Shown: in pieces, positions 7,460 through 15,859 of the stretch
Numbering within the stretch: the first letter of the stretch is position 1
Layout of the letters: every line of letters begins with the position of its first letter
Source: Brevibacillus porteri
GTDB lineage: Bacteria > Bacillota > Bacilli > Brevibacillales > Brevibacillaceae
Direction: 5' to 3'
DNA: 64,000 bases
Assembly: GCF_003013475.1 (NCBI RefSeq)
Contig: NZ_PXZO01000007.1
Location: 1-64,000 of the forward strand
Position numbers and translations under genes: made by a program
The notes under the pieces: generated by a model
Seen by the model: the letters and a program-made list of their open reading frames with translations, nothing else
Databases searched by the model: none
What the model was told of the DNA's origin: nothing

Positions 7460-7789
7460 TTATTCCGGGATCTCTATATATACGGAAACACTCGATTTTA
7501 ATATCTCGATCAGCACCTCATCCATGTATATGTATTCATCAGGAATGCCCAAGCAAATGATCCTTTTATCCATCAGTTCCGAGCTAAACTTTTCTCGTAA
7601 CCGCCTTACATGTTTTTTCTCCATACAAAAAATGAGATCAGCCCAGCCGATAAGACCACTTGTTACTTTGATGCGCGCCCCAGTTTCAGTACCTGCTGAT
7701 CTTACTTCATAATCATTGATCCCGTGAAAAATCTTTTCTGCTGTCAAGCTCCTCCATTTATTTCTACTGCAAATGAACAGTAGCTTCAT
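7460..7789 (-). CDS. low-molecular-weight tyrosine phosphatase-like protein
   Basis: A 109-residue protein of the LMW phosphatase-like group (COG4551 type). The N-terminal P-loop is C-x5-R-S (C7, R13, S14), as in LMW-PTPs, and the fold pattern (VRSAGTET, WADLIFCME) matches. It is shorter than classical LMW-PTPs (about 150 residues) and lacks an obvious C-terminal DPY general-acid loop; a PDEYIYMD segment occupies that region. It may act on phosphoprotein or another phosphate ester. It overlaps the NADAR gene by four bases (ATGA), so the two are translationally coupled. Confidence 0.8.
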   Translation of the reverse strand: MKLLFICSRNKWRSLTAEKIFHGINDYEVRSAGTETGARIKVTSGLIGWADLIFCMEKKHVRRLREKFSSELMDKRIICLGIPDEYIYMDEVLIEILKSSVSVYIEIPE

Positions 7790-8340
7790 TCTTCCTCCTC
7801 ATCTAAATCTTCAAACTTCCATTCCTCTGGTACCGGATAATAAGCGTCATACTCTTTCTTGGCATCCTCGCTCATTTCCTCTAGCCATGGCCAATAATGC
7901 ATGACATAGTCCTCACCAAATCCCATCCGCCAAAACAAACTATAAGGATGCTCTTCTGGAAACACAATCCATGGTGGCAAATAGAAATGCGGTTGATACC
8001 CCTCTAGGCTTTCACGTACTTCCATCCACAATCTTCCTAGTATGTTTCGATCGTTACTCGTACGATCGATTAAGGCTGCATCCCCAGTAGAAAGCAGAAT
8101 TTCACGAATGACAGGATACTGTTCTACTTTTGCTTGTAATATCTTGCGCATGATCTCTTTTTCAAGGATAGTTCCCGAAACTTTCTTGGCTTGCAGATAG
8201 TGTTCCGAAGTTGTCCATCGTTCCCCTTCCACCTCTATCGGATGACCAGAGAAATGGGAGAAGCAGCCGTAAGGTTTTTCTGGTTGATCGAAGTGAATTT
8301 CAAGAGGTTGCTGTATATGTTTTCGGATATGATCCTGCAT
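7786..8340 (-). CDS. NADAR family protein (YbiA-like N-glycosidase)
   Basis: A 184-residue protein with the NADAR core: CFSHFSGHP near residue 26, W42 followed by SEHYLQAKK (E46, H47, Y48, Q50), and RNILGRLWMEVRE near residue 118. NADAR proteins cleave N-glycosidic bonds; characterised members hydrolyse riboflavin-pathway intermediates or remove ADP-ribose from guanine in nucleic acids. The ATG at 8340 is chosen because GGGAGGT precedes it at ten bases; longer starts would overlap the upstream gene. The acidic tail (EFKFEDLDEEEE-like) is unusual. It is sandwiched between a nucleotidyltransferase and a phosphatase-like gene. Confidence 0.88.
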   Translation of the reverse strand: MQDHIRKHIQQPLEIHFDQPEKPYGCFSHFSGHPIEVEGERWTTSEHYLQAKKVSGTILEKEIMRKILQAKVEQYPVIREILLSTGDAALIDRTSNDRNILGRLWMEVRESLEGYQPHFYLPPWIVFPEEHPYSLFWRMGFGEDYVMHYWPWLEEMSEDAKKEYDAYYPVPEEWKFEDLDEEEE

Positions 8341-8383
8341 GAATATTTGTACCTCCCTATCTAGCGTAGCGTTTTCATAATGA

Positions 8384-9160
8384 CTACCTGACATTCCACG
8401 CCTTCTGTAAATACTTCCGAAATATATCATCCAGCTTGTCTGTTGGGTCATCCAGCTCATTTGTATATTGGCTAGTCAGTGCAGTCAGACGCTCAATTTG
8501 TTCCTCAATAAAATGGTGAAGCTCTTCGATTCTTGGCTCCCAGTTCAACTCATCCCCAGCTATTTTTCTTTGGAGCAGCTCAGAAATTTTACCTTTTAAC
8601 CTAGAATCGGTTATCAGCGCTTCAACTAACTGATCAAATCCAATGGGGGGGTTCGTATGATTCGTTTCGATCCAGATGCATGCGAGGATCGGGCGTAACA
8701 CGTAAAAATACTTTTTGATTTTGACTTGCTCCCCTTGCAGATAGTCCCGAAAATTCCCCTTTGCCATACTGAGGTAATGATGCAAGGAAGCCTTTGGCGA
8801 AAATACTTCCCCTTGCAACCTTACCAGCTCATCTCGAAAGCCAAGTGTATCGAGATAGACGATATCTGACACAAGCCATTCTTGTAGAGGCGGATTCGAT
8901 TTTCGATATAGCTTGAGGGCTTTTCGAATATCCCAGCCATTTATATCTAAAAGGTCATTGATCGGTACATCTACAACATCCCGTTTGTCGTCAATGGACA
9001 AATACCATTCTGGTTTCTTCACATAGACAAAACGTACATCATAATCGCTATCTTTGGACGGAAATCCCCATGCCCGGCTTCCTGATTCAACAGCGAACAA
9101 TATTTTCAAGTCATGCTCTTGCTCGATTTCTTTTAACTTTTCCAAGATGATCTCTCGCAC
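8384..9160 (-). CDS. nucleotidyltransferase superfamily protein (YcgL/COG3541-like)
   Basis: A 258-residue protein of the pol-beta-like nucleotidyltransferase superfamily. The signature is ESGSRAWGF then SDYDVRF (G27, S28, D39, D41), and a helical C-terminal region follows (SKASLHHYLSMAKGNFRDYL-like, residues 145-165). COG3541 proteins are predicted to transfer nucleotides to RNA or protein; few have been studied. The GTG at 9160 is chosen because GGAGGAGG precedes it by eight bases. It is the first gene of the cluster leading to NADAR and kptA. Confidence 0.85.
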   Translation of the reverse strand: MREIILEKLKEIEQEHDLKILFAVESGSRAWGFPSKDSDYDVRFVYVKKPEWYLSIDDKRDVVDVPINDLLDINGWDIRKALKLYRKSNPPLQEWLVSDIVYLDTLGFRDELVRLQGEVFSPKASLHHYLSMAKGNFRDYLQGEQVKIKKYFYVLRPILACIWIETNHTNPPIGFDQLVEALITDSRLKGKISELLQRKIAGDELNWEPRIEELHHFIEEQIERLTALTSQYTNELDDPTDKLDDIFRKYLQKAWNVR

Positions 9161-9206
9161 GGTACATTCCTCCTCCACAAGAAATTACAGGGATTACTTA
9201 CACTTT

Positions 9207-9242
9207 GAAAAAAACTCGCTGAACCAATTAAGATTCAGCGAG
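9207..9242 (-). terminator. intrinsic terminator after the Ig-like repeat gene
   Basis: A perfect nine-base-pair stem (CTCGCTGAA / TTCAGCGAG) with a ten-base loop is followed by seven T residues on the minus strand, 15 bases past the stop of the surface-protein gene. Confidence 0.9.
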
Positions 9243-9256
9243 CTTTCTATCCTATC

Positions 9257-11101
9257 TTATTTTACGGTAACTTCAATTTCAACTGTATAGCCTTTGTATT
9301 TTGCTGTAATAGTAGCCTTACCTTTCTTTTTCCCTTTTACAGTTCCATTGTCTGATACGGTGGCTACAGAAGACTTGGAGGACTTCCATGTAGCTTTGGT
9401 ACCACTGATACCATCGCCATCATAGGTGAGTCTAATCTTTTCGGAGTCACCTTTTTTGAGCGAAATAGAGTCGTCATCTGCCTCCAACTTGCCTGAGCTT
9501 GAGCCGTCAACTTTTACCTCAATCTCCACTTTTTCGCCTTTATACGTAGCTGTAATCGTTGCCGTTCCTTTTCCTTTTGCAGTAATCGTACCATTGCTGC
9601 TGACAGTCGCTACAGAAGTTTTAGAGGATTTCCATGATGCTTTAGAACCACTGATGATGTCGCCATCATACTTCAATACAACGATTTCTCTGTCACCTTT
9701 ATCCATGGTGAGGCTGGTATCATCAGCTTCCAGTAATGAGGAGGAACCATCAACAGTTACATCGATATCTACTGTTTCGCCTCTGTAACTAGCTGTAATC
9801 GTTGCCTTACCCTTACCTGTCGCTGTAATAGTACCGTTGCTGCTGACAGTTGCTACGGAAGATTTAGAAGTTTTCCAGGTTGCTTGGGAATTACTGATCA
9901 CAGCACCATCGTAAGTCAGAATAATGATTTCACGATTTCCTCTCTTCATGGAGAGTTTGGTGTCGTCCGCTACCAACTTACCTGAGGTATTTGCATCAAC
10001 TTTTACTTGGATCTCTACCTTGTTACCTTTGTATTCAGCTGTAATGTAAGCAGTTCCTTTACCTTTAGCTGTTACAACCCCGTCACTTACAGTTGCAACA
10101 GACGAATTGGATGTTTTCCAAGTTGCTTTGGAACCAGACAATCTTTCATCGTCATATCTTAACTGAATAGTCTCTTTTTGTCCGTCTTTCAAGGAAATAC
10201 TAGTATAATCCGCTTCCAGTCTACCTGAAGCATCTGTATCGACATAGACGTCAATTTCTACCTCGTCGCCTTTGTATTTTGCAGTAATCGTAGCTGTACC
10301 CTTGGCTCTAGCAGTAACGACCCCATCATCACTGACTCTAGCTACGGAAGTATCCGACGATTTCCAAGTTGCTTTGGAACCAGACAGTTTATCATCGTCA
10401 TAAGTCAATTTAATTGTTTCTTTATCGCCTTTTTCCATCTTGAGTCGAGAGACGTCTGCTTCTAGTTTCCCATCTGAGTTGCTTTGGCCAACATTTACTT
10501 GAATTTCTACTTTTTGGCCTCTATATTCCGCAGTAATGATTGTGCTTCCAGAAGATACACCTTTTATTTCACCATCATCTACAGTAGCAATGGATTTATC
10601 CTCAGTACTCCAATCTGCCTTTGATCCAGCTAGAGTCTTATCAGCATATTTCAAACTAATTGTCGATTTCTTACCTTTTTTAATATTGATTTCAGAACGA
10701 TTTGCTTCCAAAATCTCAGCTTTTGAAACGGTGACTCTGATTGTTACTTTATCTCCATTATATTTTGCTGTAACAAAAGTCGATCCTGCCTTCTTACCTG
10801 TCACGACTCCATTGTAAACAGTAGCGATACTAGAAGTGCCTACTTCCCAGTTAACCAGTCCATTATCGATCGTGCTGCCATTATAAGTCAGGCGAATCGT
10901 TTCCGTTGAACCTGCGGAGATATTCATTGAACTCGAGTTGGCTTTCAGGCCAGACGTGCTTGCTACCACGCTATAGGCTTGTAAAGGTTGTGGTGTCGTG
11001 ACTTGTGCAGAAGCAATACCTGTAACTGAAAACTGAACAGTACAAATAGTTGCAACCGCTAAGGAGACGTTTTTCATTAAGTTGCTTTTGATCTTTTTCA
11101 T
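9257..11101 (-). CDS. secreted protein with seven bacterial Ig-like (BIG2) repeats
   Basis: A 614-residue exported protein. It has a signal peptide (basic MKKIKSNLMKN, hydrophobic core, cleavage near SAQ at about 33) and then seven tandem repeats of about 80 residues. Each repeat carries L/I-x-K-G-x-x-x-x-I-x-L-x-Y, an A-x-W-x-S/T-S-x-x-S-V-A-T-V strand, and a closing K-G-x-A-x-I-T-A-x-Y-x-G block, typical of BIG2/invasin-like domains. Repeats 3-7 are the most alike, suggesting recent duplication. No LPXTG, SLH or other anchor is seen, so it may be released or wall-associated. GGAGG precedes the ATG. It sits between yraN and the nucleotidyltransferase gene, in the accessory segment. Confidence 0.88.
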   Translation of the reverse strand: MKKIKSNLMKNVSLAVATICTVQFSVTGIASAQVTTPQPLQAYSVVASTSGLKANSSSMNISAGSTETIRLTYNGSTIDNGLVNWEVGTSSIATVYNGVVTGKKAGSTFVTAKYNGDKVTIRVTVSKAEILEANRSEINIKKGKKSTISLKYADKTLAGSKADWSTEDKSIATVDDGEIKGVSSGSTIITAEYRGQKVEIQVNVGQSNSDGKLEADVSRLKMEKGDKETIKLTYDDDKLSGSKATWKSSDTSVARVSDDGVVTARAKGTATITAKYKGDEVEIDVYVDTDASGRLEADYTSISLKDGQKETIQLRYDDERLSGSKATWKTSNSSVATVSDGVVTAKGKGTAYITAEYKGNKVEIQVKVDANTSGKLVADDTKLSMKRGNREIIILTYDGAVISNSQATWKTSKSSVATVSSNGTITATGKGKATITASYRGETVDIDVTVDGSSSLLEADDTSLTMDKGDREIVVLKYDGDIISGSKASWKSSKTSVATVSSNGTITAKGKGTATITATYKGEKVEIEVKVDGSSSGKLEADDDSISLKKGDSEKIRLTYDGDGISGTKATWKSSKSSVATVSDNGTVKGKKKGKATITAKYKGYTVEIEVTVK

Positions 11102-11435
11102 GTTTTTACCTCCAAATTATTTCCTATACTTGTATTGACGTATGAGATGGAAAAATGTCACACCAAATATGCTTTTTTTTGAAAAATATTTGTTATTATT
11201 TCAAACAATTGTTTGTAACCCAAATACAAAAGCAAAAAGTGACACTAGTTATGGGCTTGTCTGTACGAATAGATCCATTTCATCAAAAAAAATGCTTCCC
11301 AGCTTTTGAGCCGGAAAGCGGATATTGATGCTTGGAGGAGTTTCATCGCGTCGAGTACAGTACATAGTACGCTGGCTCTGCGACTGATGCTGTAGACGTA
11401 TCCCCAATATATCCGTAGTCGAGAGCCCGTTTTTC
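11102..11435. other. intergenic region without a convincing gene
   Basis: The first 130 bases are very AT-rich and must hold the promoter of the Ig-like gene; no clear -35/-10 pair stands out. The rest is higher in GC and contains a 70-codon minus-strand frame overlapping yraN that lacks a ribosome binding site. It may be debris from insertion of the accessory segment between yraN and yifB. Confidence 0.4.
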
Positions 11436-11813
11436 CTAGAAAGCACTCTCATAATGCTCAATGACCGGCTTCATGAAGTCTCCACCTCGTGTTAATGTAC
11501 CGGTGAAAATCGCGATGACATCAAACCGAAAGGCCGGGATTGGCTGTGAGTTTTTTTGCAGGTATTCGATGGCAAGCTCACGCAGCTTCTGTTTCTTCTT
11601 CCAAGTAATGGACTCGCCCGCTGATCCAAAAAATTGGCTGCTCCTCGTTCGGACCTCAATGAAAACTAAGCAATTTCCGTCTAGCGCAATCAAATCCATT
11701 TCCCCACGTTTTGTTCGAACATTTCGATCGACAATGCAAAAACCCTTGTTCACTAAATAGCTTTCAGCAAGCTGTTCTCCTTTTTGACCAAGAAGACGGC
11801 GGCGATCGCTCAT
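11436..11813 (-). CDS. yraN: YraN family (UPF0102) putative endonuclease
   Basis: A 125-residue protein with the restriction-endonuclease-like core: GEQLAESYL near residue 11, TKRGEMDLIALDGNCLVFIEVR around residues 34-55 (E-x-D and E-V-R/K catalytic pattern; quoted positions rather than full motif), and YLQKN in the C-terminal helix. Its cellular role is unproven. GGAGG precedes the ATG. It follows ylqH by one base, as in other Bacilli. The next gene in related genomes is typically yifB, which here lies 5.9 kb away and is broken. Confidence 0.9.
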   Translation of the reverse strand: MSDRRRLLGQKGEQLAESYLVNKGFCIVDRNVRTKRGEMDLIALDGNCLVFIEVRTRSSQFFGSAGESITWKKKQKLRELAIEYLQKNSQPIPAFRFDVIAIFTGTLTRGGDFMKPVIEHYESAF

Positions 11814-12103
11814 TATTTGGTTCCTCCGCCTTTATCGATACGATAGACAAAAGCAAGGATTTCTGCCACAACTTGATACAACTCCGGAGGAATTTGTTGA
11901 TCCAAATCCAGCTTGCCCAAAACCTCTACAAGTGATGGGTCCTCTTGTACCGGTATATCATGCTCCTTCGCTGTCTTCAGGATATTGTCAGCTACGTACC
12001 CCTTGCCTTTTGCCACAACCTTTGGCGCTTCCATGGTACCCGCCTGGTATTTTAGCGCAACTGCCTGTTTGCGTTTTTGCTCTGAAGAGGATGGCGGCTT
12101 CAT
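11813..12103 (-). CDS. ylqH: YlqH, FlhB C-terminal-like export switch homologue
   Basis: A 96-residue protein equivalent to the C-terminal cytoplasmic domain of FlhB/YscU. It starts at the region just after the autocleavage site (RKQAVALKY, then APKVVAKGKGYVADNI) and keeps the helix leading to PPELYQVVAEILAFVY. The NPTH cleavage motif and all membrane segments are absent, as in FhlB-type stand-alone proteins. It may affect substrate switching in flagellar export together with the FliK-like protein upstream. Its ATG overlaps the upstream stop (ATGA). Confidence 0.85.
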   Translation of the reverse strand: MKPPSSSEQKRKQAVALKYQAGTMEAPKVVAKGKGYVADNILKTAKEHDIPVQEDPSLVEVLGKLDLDQQIPPELYQVVAEILAFVYRIDKGGGTK

Positions 12104-13992
12104 ACGCGAAGGTCAACCCCTTTATAGTCAGCCAGGATGGGGCCTTTGGCTTGGATCGGACTTGTCGACTTCCCGCGCTCGGCCGGGACTGGCTGGACCC
12201 GCATAGCCGATAGATGGTAACCAACATCCTGTAATTGGTCAGCAAAACGATCCTTGGAGCCTTGAATGAGTGCTTCCACCCATGGCGTATCGTTAAAAAT
12301 TTGCAGGTTAACGATTCGATTCACGATACTGACATCAATCATGGTTGTCCCCATACTTTGGAGTTCCAAATGAAAGAATAGACGGCAGTTCTCCGGATCA
12401 AGTTGTCCAGAGCCTTTCTTTTTTGACTCAATTTGGACGAAAGCCGTCTCATCCCCTTCTGCTTGGCGAATCGGAATTTGCATCACGATTTGAGACAAAG
12501 CTTGGTTAGAGGGCTGTACCATCATCAACTGTTGTCCGGTCACTTGTTGCAGCAGTTGATCAGCAGCTTCTCGCAAGGCGGTTGGTAGTGCCTGAGCTGG
12601 CGCTTGACTGATTTGCAACAAGAGGGATTTGACTGTATCCATCTGCTTTAATGAATGCGAATCGATTGCCCCCTGTGAAAATGCCTGGCCCATCAATTCT
12701 CTCTCGTGGGTTACGCCTAAATGACGAAACAATTCAGCAATCGAGTTAGCAGCTGTGGCTCCATTCACTGCACCAGATGCTTGAGACATCACTTGTGGAA
12801 TGACCTTTTGCCCCGCATCTGTCACTACGGCCCTTTGCTCTGCCATCTGCTTGTTTTGGATCGGCTCCTGATTCATCTGTGCTGACTGAGGAATAGGCAA
12901 CGGCTCAGTTCGAGCAATTTTTGACTCGACGCTTGGACCACTAGTCTGGTTAGGCAGTAACTGATTACTCTTTCCGATCATCGCGTTTTGCTGCGATTCC
13001 ACCTGCTTTGTTGCAGGGCTTGGTGCAGTTACTGCCTCAGTGGAACCAGATGACGAAACAGCTTGTGATGGCGATGGTATGTTACTGAAAGCCTGGGTTG
13101 ATGGTTGGGGTGATGTCTGCACTTGCGCTGAAGGCTGACCGCTCTGCGCAGGCAGCGGCTGAGTCTGGCTTCCTCCAGACGCGTTCTGAGAAGCACCTTG
13201 ATTGGGCTGATTCCCTTGTGGCATTTGTTTGACCGCCAGTCCCTCGTCTGTTGCATCGTTGCCCGCGATAAGTAAAGAGAGTCCTGCCAACTTTTCTTTT
13301 AACTGACTAACAAGCTGTTTGACATCTCCCGTTGCTGCATTAGCCTGTCCGGGGACTTGCTGTGATTGGCTTTGAGACATTTGACCTGTCGTCTGTGAAG
13401 GCTGGCCCTCTCCCTCTAAAAAGAGCGAGGCTTGCTGCAGCAGGTTTTGGATCAGCTGACCCATTGGCTTGTCAGATAAAAAAGCTTTGAGCCCTCCGAT
13501 TGTATCAGGAGTCAGTGGCAAATTTCGTTTCATGGCAGTCATGAATGCCTCTATCGTGGCATTGTCTACTCCTAAGCGCCCAGCAACGGCTGAAAAAGCT
13601 TGTATCGTTTCCTTATTCACAGGAAGATTGGCACCAAGCAGAGCTTGCACGATCGCTTTGTTCTCTTTTGTATCGGCAATCCCTAGTGACCGCATTAGTC
13701 CTTCTAGAGATGCGTCTTTGCCAGCTCCTTCCCCGACGCTTTCCAAAACCTTCAACGTGACGACGCCTGTTGATGGTTGGACTTGCAGCCAAGCTTTCTG
13801 GCCCGGTTCCAGACTTGCTTCCATTTTAGCCTGAACCTGCATTCCCCCGACTTGTACGAGCGCCATATTGTCCGGGTAATGCTTGATTACCGTGCCTTTA
13901 AACACTTGTCCGGGAGTAAGCTCAACCGGCTTCGGAGCGGATATGGGTGCTTTTTGCACGAATGATTGAATAAGTTGCGACGGGGAAAACAT
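12100..13992 (-). CDS. FliK-like protein (YlqG position)
   Basis: A 630-residue protein. Residues 1-110 are ordered (TPGQVFKGTVIKHYPDN, a beta-rich segment), residues 190-410 are a low-complexity Gln/Pro/Ser/Thr linker, and the C-terminus from about 415 holds a domain like the flagellar hook-length control C-terminus (FHLELQSMGTTMIDVSI near 545). Position directly upstream of ylqH matches B. subtilis ylqG. A long disordered linker between folded ends is typical of FliK-type molecular rulers, so a role with the FlhB-like YlqH is inferred. GGAGGAGG precedes the ATG. Confidence 0.75.
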   Translation of the reverse strand: MFSPSQLIQSFVQKAPISAPKPVELTPGQVFKGTVIKHYPDNMALVQVGGMQVQAKMEASLEPGQKAWLQVQPSTGVVTLKVLESVGEGAGKDASLEGLMRSLGIADTKENKAIVQALLGANLPVNKETIQAFSAVAGRLGVDNATIEAFMTAMKRNLPLTPDTIGGLKAFLSDKPMGQLIQNLLQQASLFLEGEGQPSQTTGQMSQSQSQQVPGQANAATGDVKQLVSQLKEKLAGLSLLIAGNDATDEGLAVKQMPQGNQPNQGASQNASGGSQTQPLPAQSGQPSAQVQTSPQPSTQAFSNIPSPSQAVSSSGSTEAVTAPSPATKQVESQQNAMIGKSNQLLPNQTSGPSVESKIARTEPLPIPQSAQMNQEPIQNKQMAEQRAVVTDAGQKVIPQVMSQASGAVNGATAANSIAELFRHLGVTHERELMGQAFSQGAIDSHSLKQMDTVKSLLLQISQAPAQALPTALREAADQLLQQVTGQQLMMVQPSNQALSQIVMQIPIRQAEGDETAFVQIESKKKGSGQLDPENCRLFFHLELQSMGTTMIDVSIVNRIVNLQIFNDTPWVEALIQGSKDRFADQLQDVGYHLSAMRVQPVPAERGKSTSPIQAKGPILADYKGVDLRV

Positions 13993-14035
13993 GCAGATCC
14001 TCCTCCTCTAGGCAGTATGTTACTAGCTTCACTTT

Positions 14036-14812
14036 TTAGGCGTGTTCTTTTACACCAGTGAATGTCTTGCGATGGATCGGCGTAGGTCCAAATCGAGCGA
14101 TTGCTGCCAGATGCTCAAGGGTGCCGTAGCCTGCGTGCTTGTCAAAGCCATAGGCTGGATATTGTTCGGCATACTGGGCCATCAATCGATCACGGGTAAC
14201 CTTTGCTACGATCGATGCGGCTGCAATCGAGACACTCTTGGCATCCCCTCCGATAATCGGTACCTGCTCGCAATCCATTCCGGTTAGCTGCACGGCGTCA
14301 ATCAGTAATGCATCTGGCACTTTACCTGCCTGTTGGATCGCCAGCTTCATCGCCTCTTTTGTAGCAGCCAATATATTGATCGCATCGATTCTTGCTGCAT
14401 CGACAATTCCGATTCCCAGAGCAAGTGCATCTCTTTGAATGATTTCGCAAAAAGCTTCCCGAGTGGATACAGGTATCTTCTTCGAGTCATTCAGTCCTGG
14501 CAAGTAAAAATCCTTGGGCAGGCATACGGCACACGCGACAACTGGACCAGCCAATGGTCCTCGTCCGACCTCATCTACCCCGAATATGTATTGATGCCCC
14601 TTATCAAACATGGCTTTCTCATAGACGGTCATGTCAGCCCACATCTGGGCGAGCTTTTCTTGACGTGCAATCGCTGCTTCCGCCTGCTTCGCCAGAGCCT
14701 GTACACCCGCTCTTTTATCTTCTTTCAGCAATTGTAAAAAATCTTTGGGTACCTCGTCCAACTTTTCCATCGTCACTCGTATTTCTTTTATCGACATATC
14801 CGCTAGAATCAT
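14036..14812 (-). CDS. rnhB: ribonuclease HII
   Basis: This 258-residue enzyme cleaves the RNA strand of RNA-DNA hybrids and excises single ribonucleotides misincorporated in DNA. The type 2 RNase H core is clear: GVDEVGRGPLAGPVV (catalytic D and E) near residue 79, LNDSKKI, and ASIVAKVTRD with a further aspartate in LLIDAV. An N-terminal helical extension of about 75 residues is normal for Bacilli. The ATG at 14812 is preferred over 14848 because AAGGAG precedes it by ten bases. Confidence 0.95.
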   Translation of the reverse strand: MILADMSIKEIRVTMEKLDEVPKDFLQLLKEDKRAGVQALAKQAEAAIARQEKLAQMWADMTVYEKAMFDKGHQYIFGVDEVGRGPLAGPVVACAVCLPKDFYLPGLNDSKKIPVSTREAFCEIIQRDALALGIGIVDAARIDAINILAATKEAMKLAIQQAGKVPDALLIDAVQLTGMDCEQVPIIGGDAKSVSIAAASIVAKVTRDRLMAQYAEQYPAYGFDKHAGYGTLEHLAAIARFGPTPIHRKTFTGVKEHA

Positions 14813-14883
14813 TGACTCATTTCTCCTTACAGATCTCAAAGTACCCATTCAAAAAGACGACGTTTTGAACATCCTCTCATAGT

Positions 14884-14923
14884 AAAAAACCTGCCTACCG
14901 TATATGTCGATAGACAGGTTTTT
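14884..14923 (-). terminator. hairpin terminator between rbgA and rnhB
   Basis: AAACCTG and CAGGTTTTTT flank an inner CTA/TAG pairing; the stem is U-tailed on both strands. It lies 15 bases after the rbgA stop and would separate or attenuate rnhB expression. Confidence 0.75.
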
Positions 14924-14937
14924 GATGGCTGGAAAGC

Positions 14938-15831
14938 TTATTCGGGAAAAGAAACTGGCTTACCAATCGGTTCGTCCATTTCCCAGTCAATCGGGCGCTC
15001 GACAGAGATCGTTCCCAGCTTGCCGGAACGCAGCTCACGCAGGAAAATTTCCGCTGCCTTGTCGTAGTCGATATTTCCGCCAGAAACGAGACAACCGCGC
15101 TTCTTCCCGATTTCTTCGAGCATTTCTACTCGATCCTCAGGCAGTTCTTTTAGCTTGAAGCGTTCGATCAGGCGTTCCGGATAGTAGTGCATCATGTAGC
15201 TGATGACAAATAATGCTACCTCCGTAAAATCGATGAGCTCGTCTTTAATTGCCCCACTTGCCGCCAGTCGCAGACCTACCATCTGATCTTCAAATTTCGG
15301 CCAAAGAATACCAGGCGTATCGAGCAGCTCCAGTGTATCACCCATTTTTACCCATTGTTGCGCCTTGGTTACCGCCGGACGATCCCCTGTAGCCGCTACT
15401 GAGCGCTTGGACAAGCGGTTAATGAGGGAAGACTTGCCGACATTGGGGATTCCCAAGATCATGATGCGGATGGCACGACCTTGCATCCCCCGCTCACTGC
15501 GCTTTGCCAGCATGTCAGCAGCTAGCTCCTTACACATTTCTGGGAGCTTGCTGACACCTTTACCACTCAGGGCATCAATCGGCAATGTGCGAATGCCTTG
15601 TTTGCGAAAATAAGCAATCCACTCATCTGTTGCCCGTTCATCCGCCAAATCTGCTTTATTAAGTAATATCAAACGTGGTTTATCACTGACAATCTCGTCA
15701 ATCATCGGATTACGGCTGGAAAGCGGCAGACGTGCATCGAGAAGCTCAATGACAACATCGATTAACTTCAGCTTTTCCGTTACTTGACGACGTGCTTTAG
15801 CCATATGGCCAGGAAACCATTGGATCGTCAT
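14938..15831 (-). CDS. rbgA: ribosome biogenesis GTPase RbgA (YlqF)
   Basis: A 297-residue circularly permuted GTPase needed for late 50S subunit assembly. The motif order is permuted as expected: NKAD (G4) at 58-61 comes before GIPNVGKS (G1) at 127-134 and DTPG (G3) at 171-174. The C-terminal helical domain (ERLIERFKL onward) matches the RNA-binding ANTAR-like part of the family. AGGTGAG precedes the ATG. It lies between lepB and rnhB, as in B. subtilis. Confidence 0.96.
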   Translation of the reverse strand: MTIQWFPGHMAKARRQVTEKLKLIDVVIELLDARLPLSSRNPMIDEIVSDKPRLILLNKADLADERATDEWIAYFRKQGIRTLPIDALSGKGVSKLPEMCKELAADMLAKRSERGMQGRAIRIMILGIPNVGKSSLINRLSKRSVAATGDRPAVTKAQQWVKMGDTLELLDTPGILWPKFEDQMVGLRLAASGAIKDELIDFTEVALFVISYMMHYYPERLIERFKLKELPEDRVEMLEEIGKKRGCLVSGGNIDYDKAAEIFLRELRSGKLGTISVERPIDWEMDEPIGKPVSFPE

Positions 15832-15859
15832 GATGTCTCACCTACCTTGAAGCTTTGCA

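Noticed and set aside
9257..10500. Regular DNA repeats that could suggest a CRISPR array
   Set aside because: Period is about 240 bases, in frame, and encodes Ig-like domains; no short repeat-spacer pattern exists.
11249..11461. 70-codon minus-strand frame after yraN
   Set aside because: Overlaps the end of yraN, lacks a ribosome binding site, and the composition is not protein-like.
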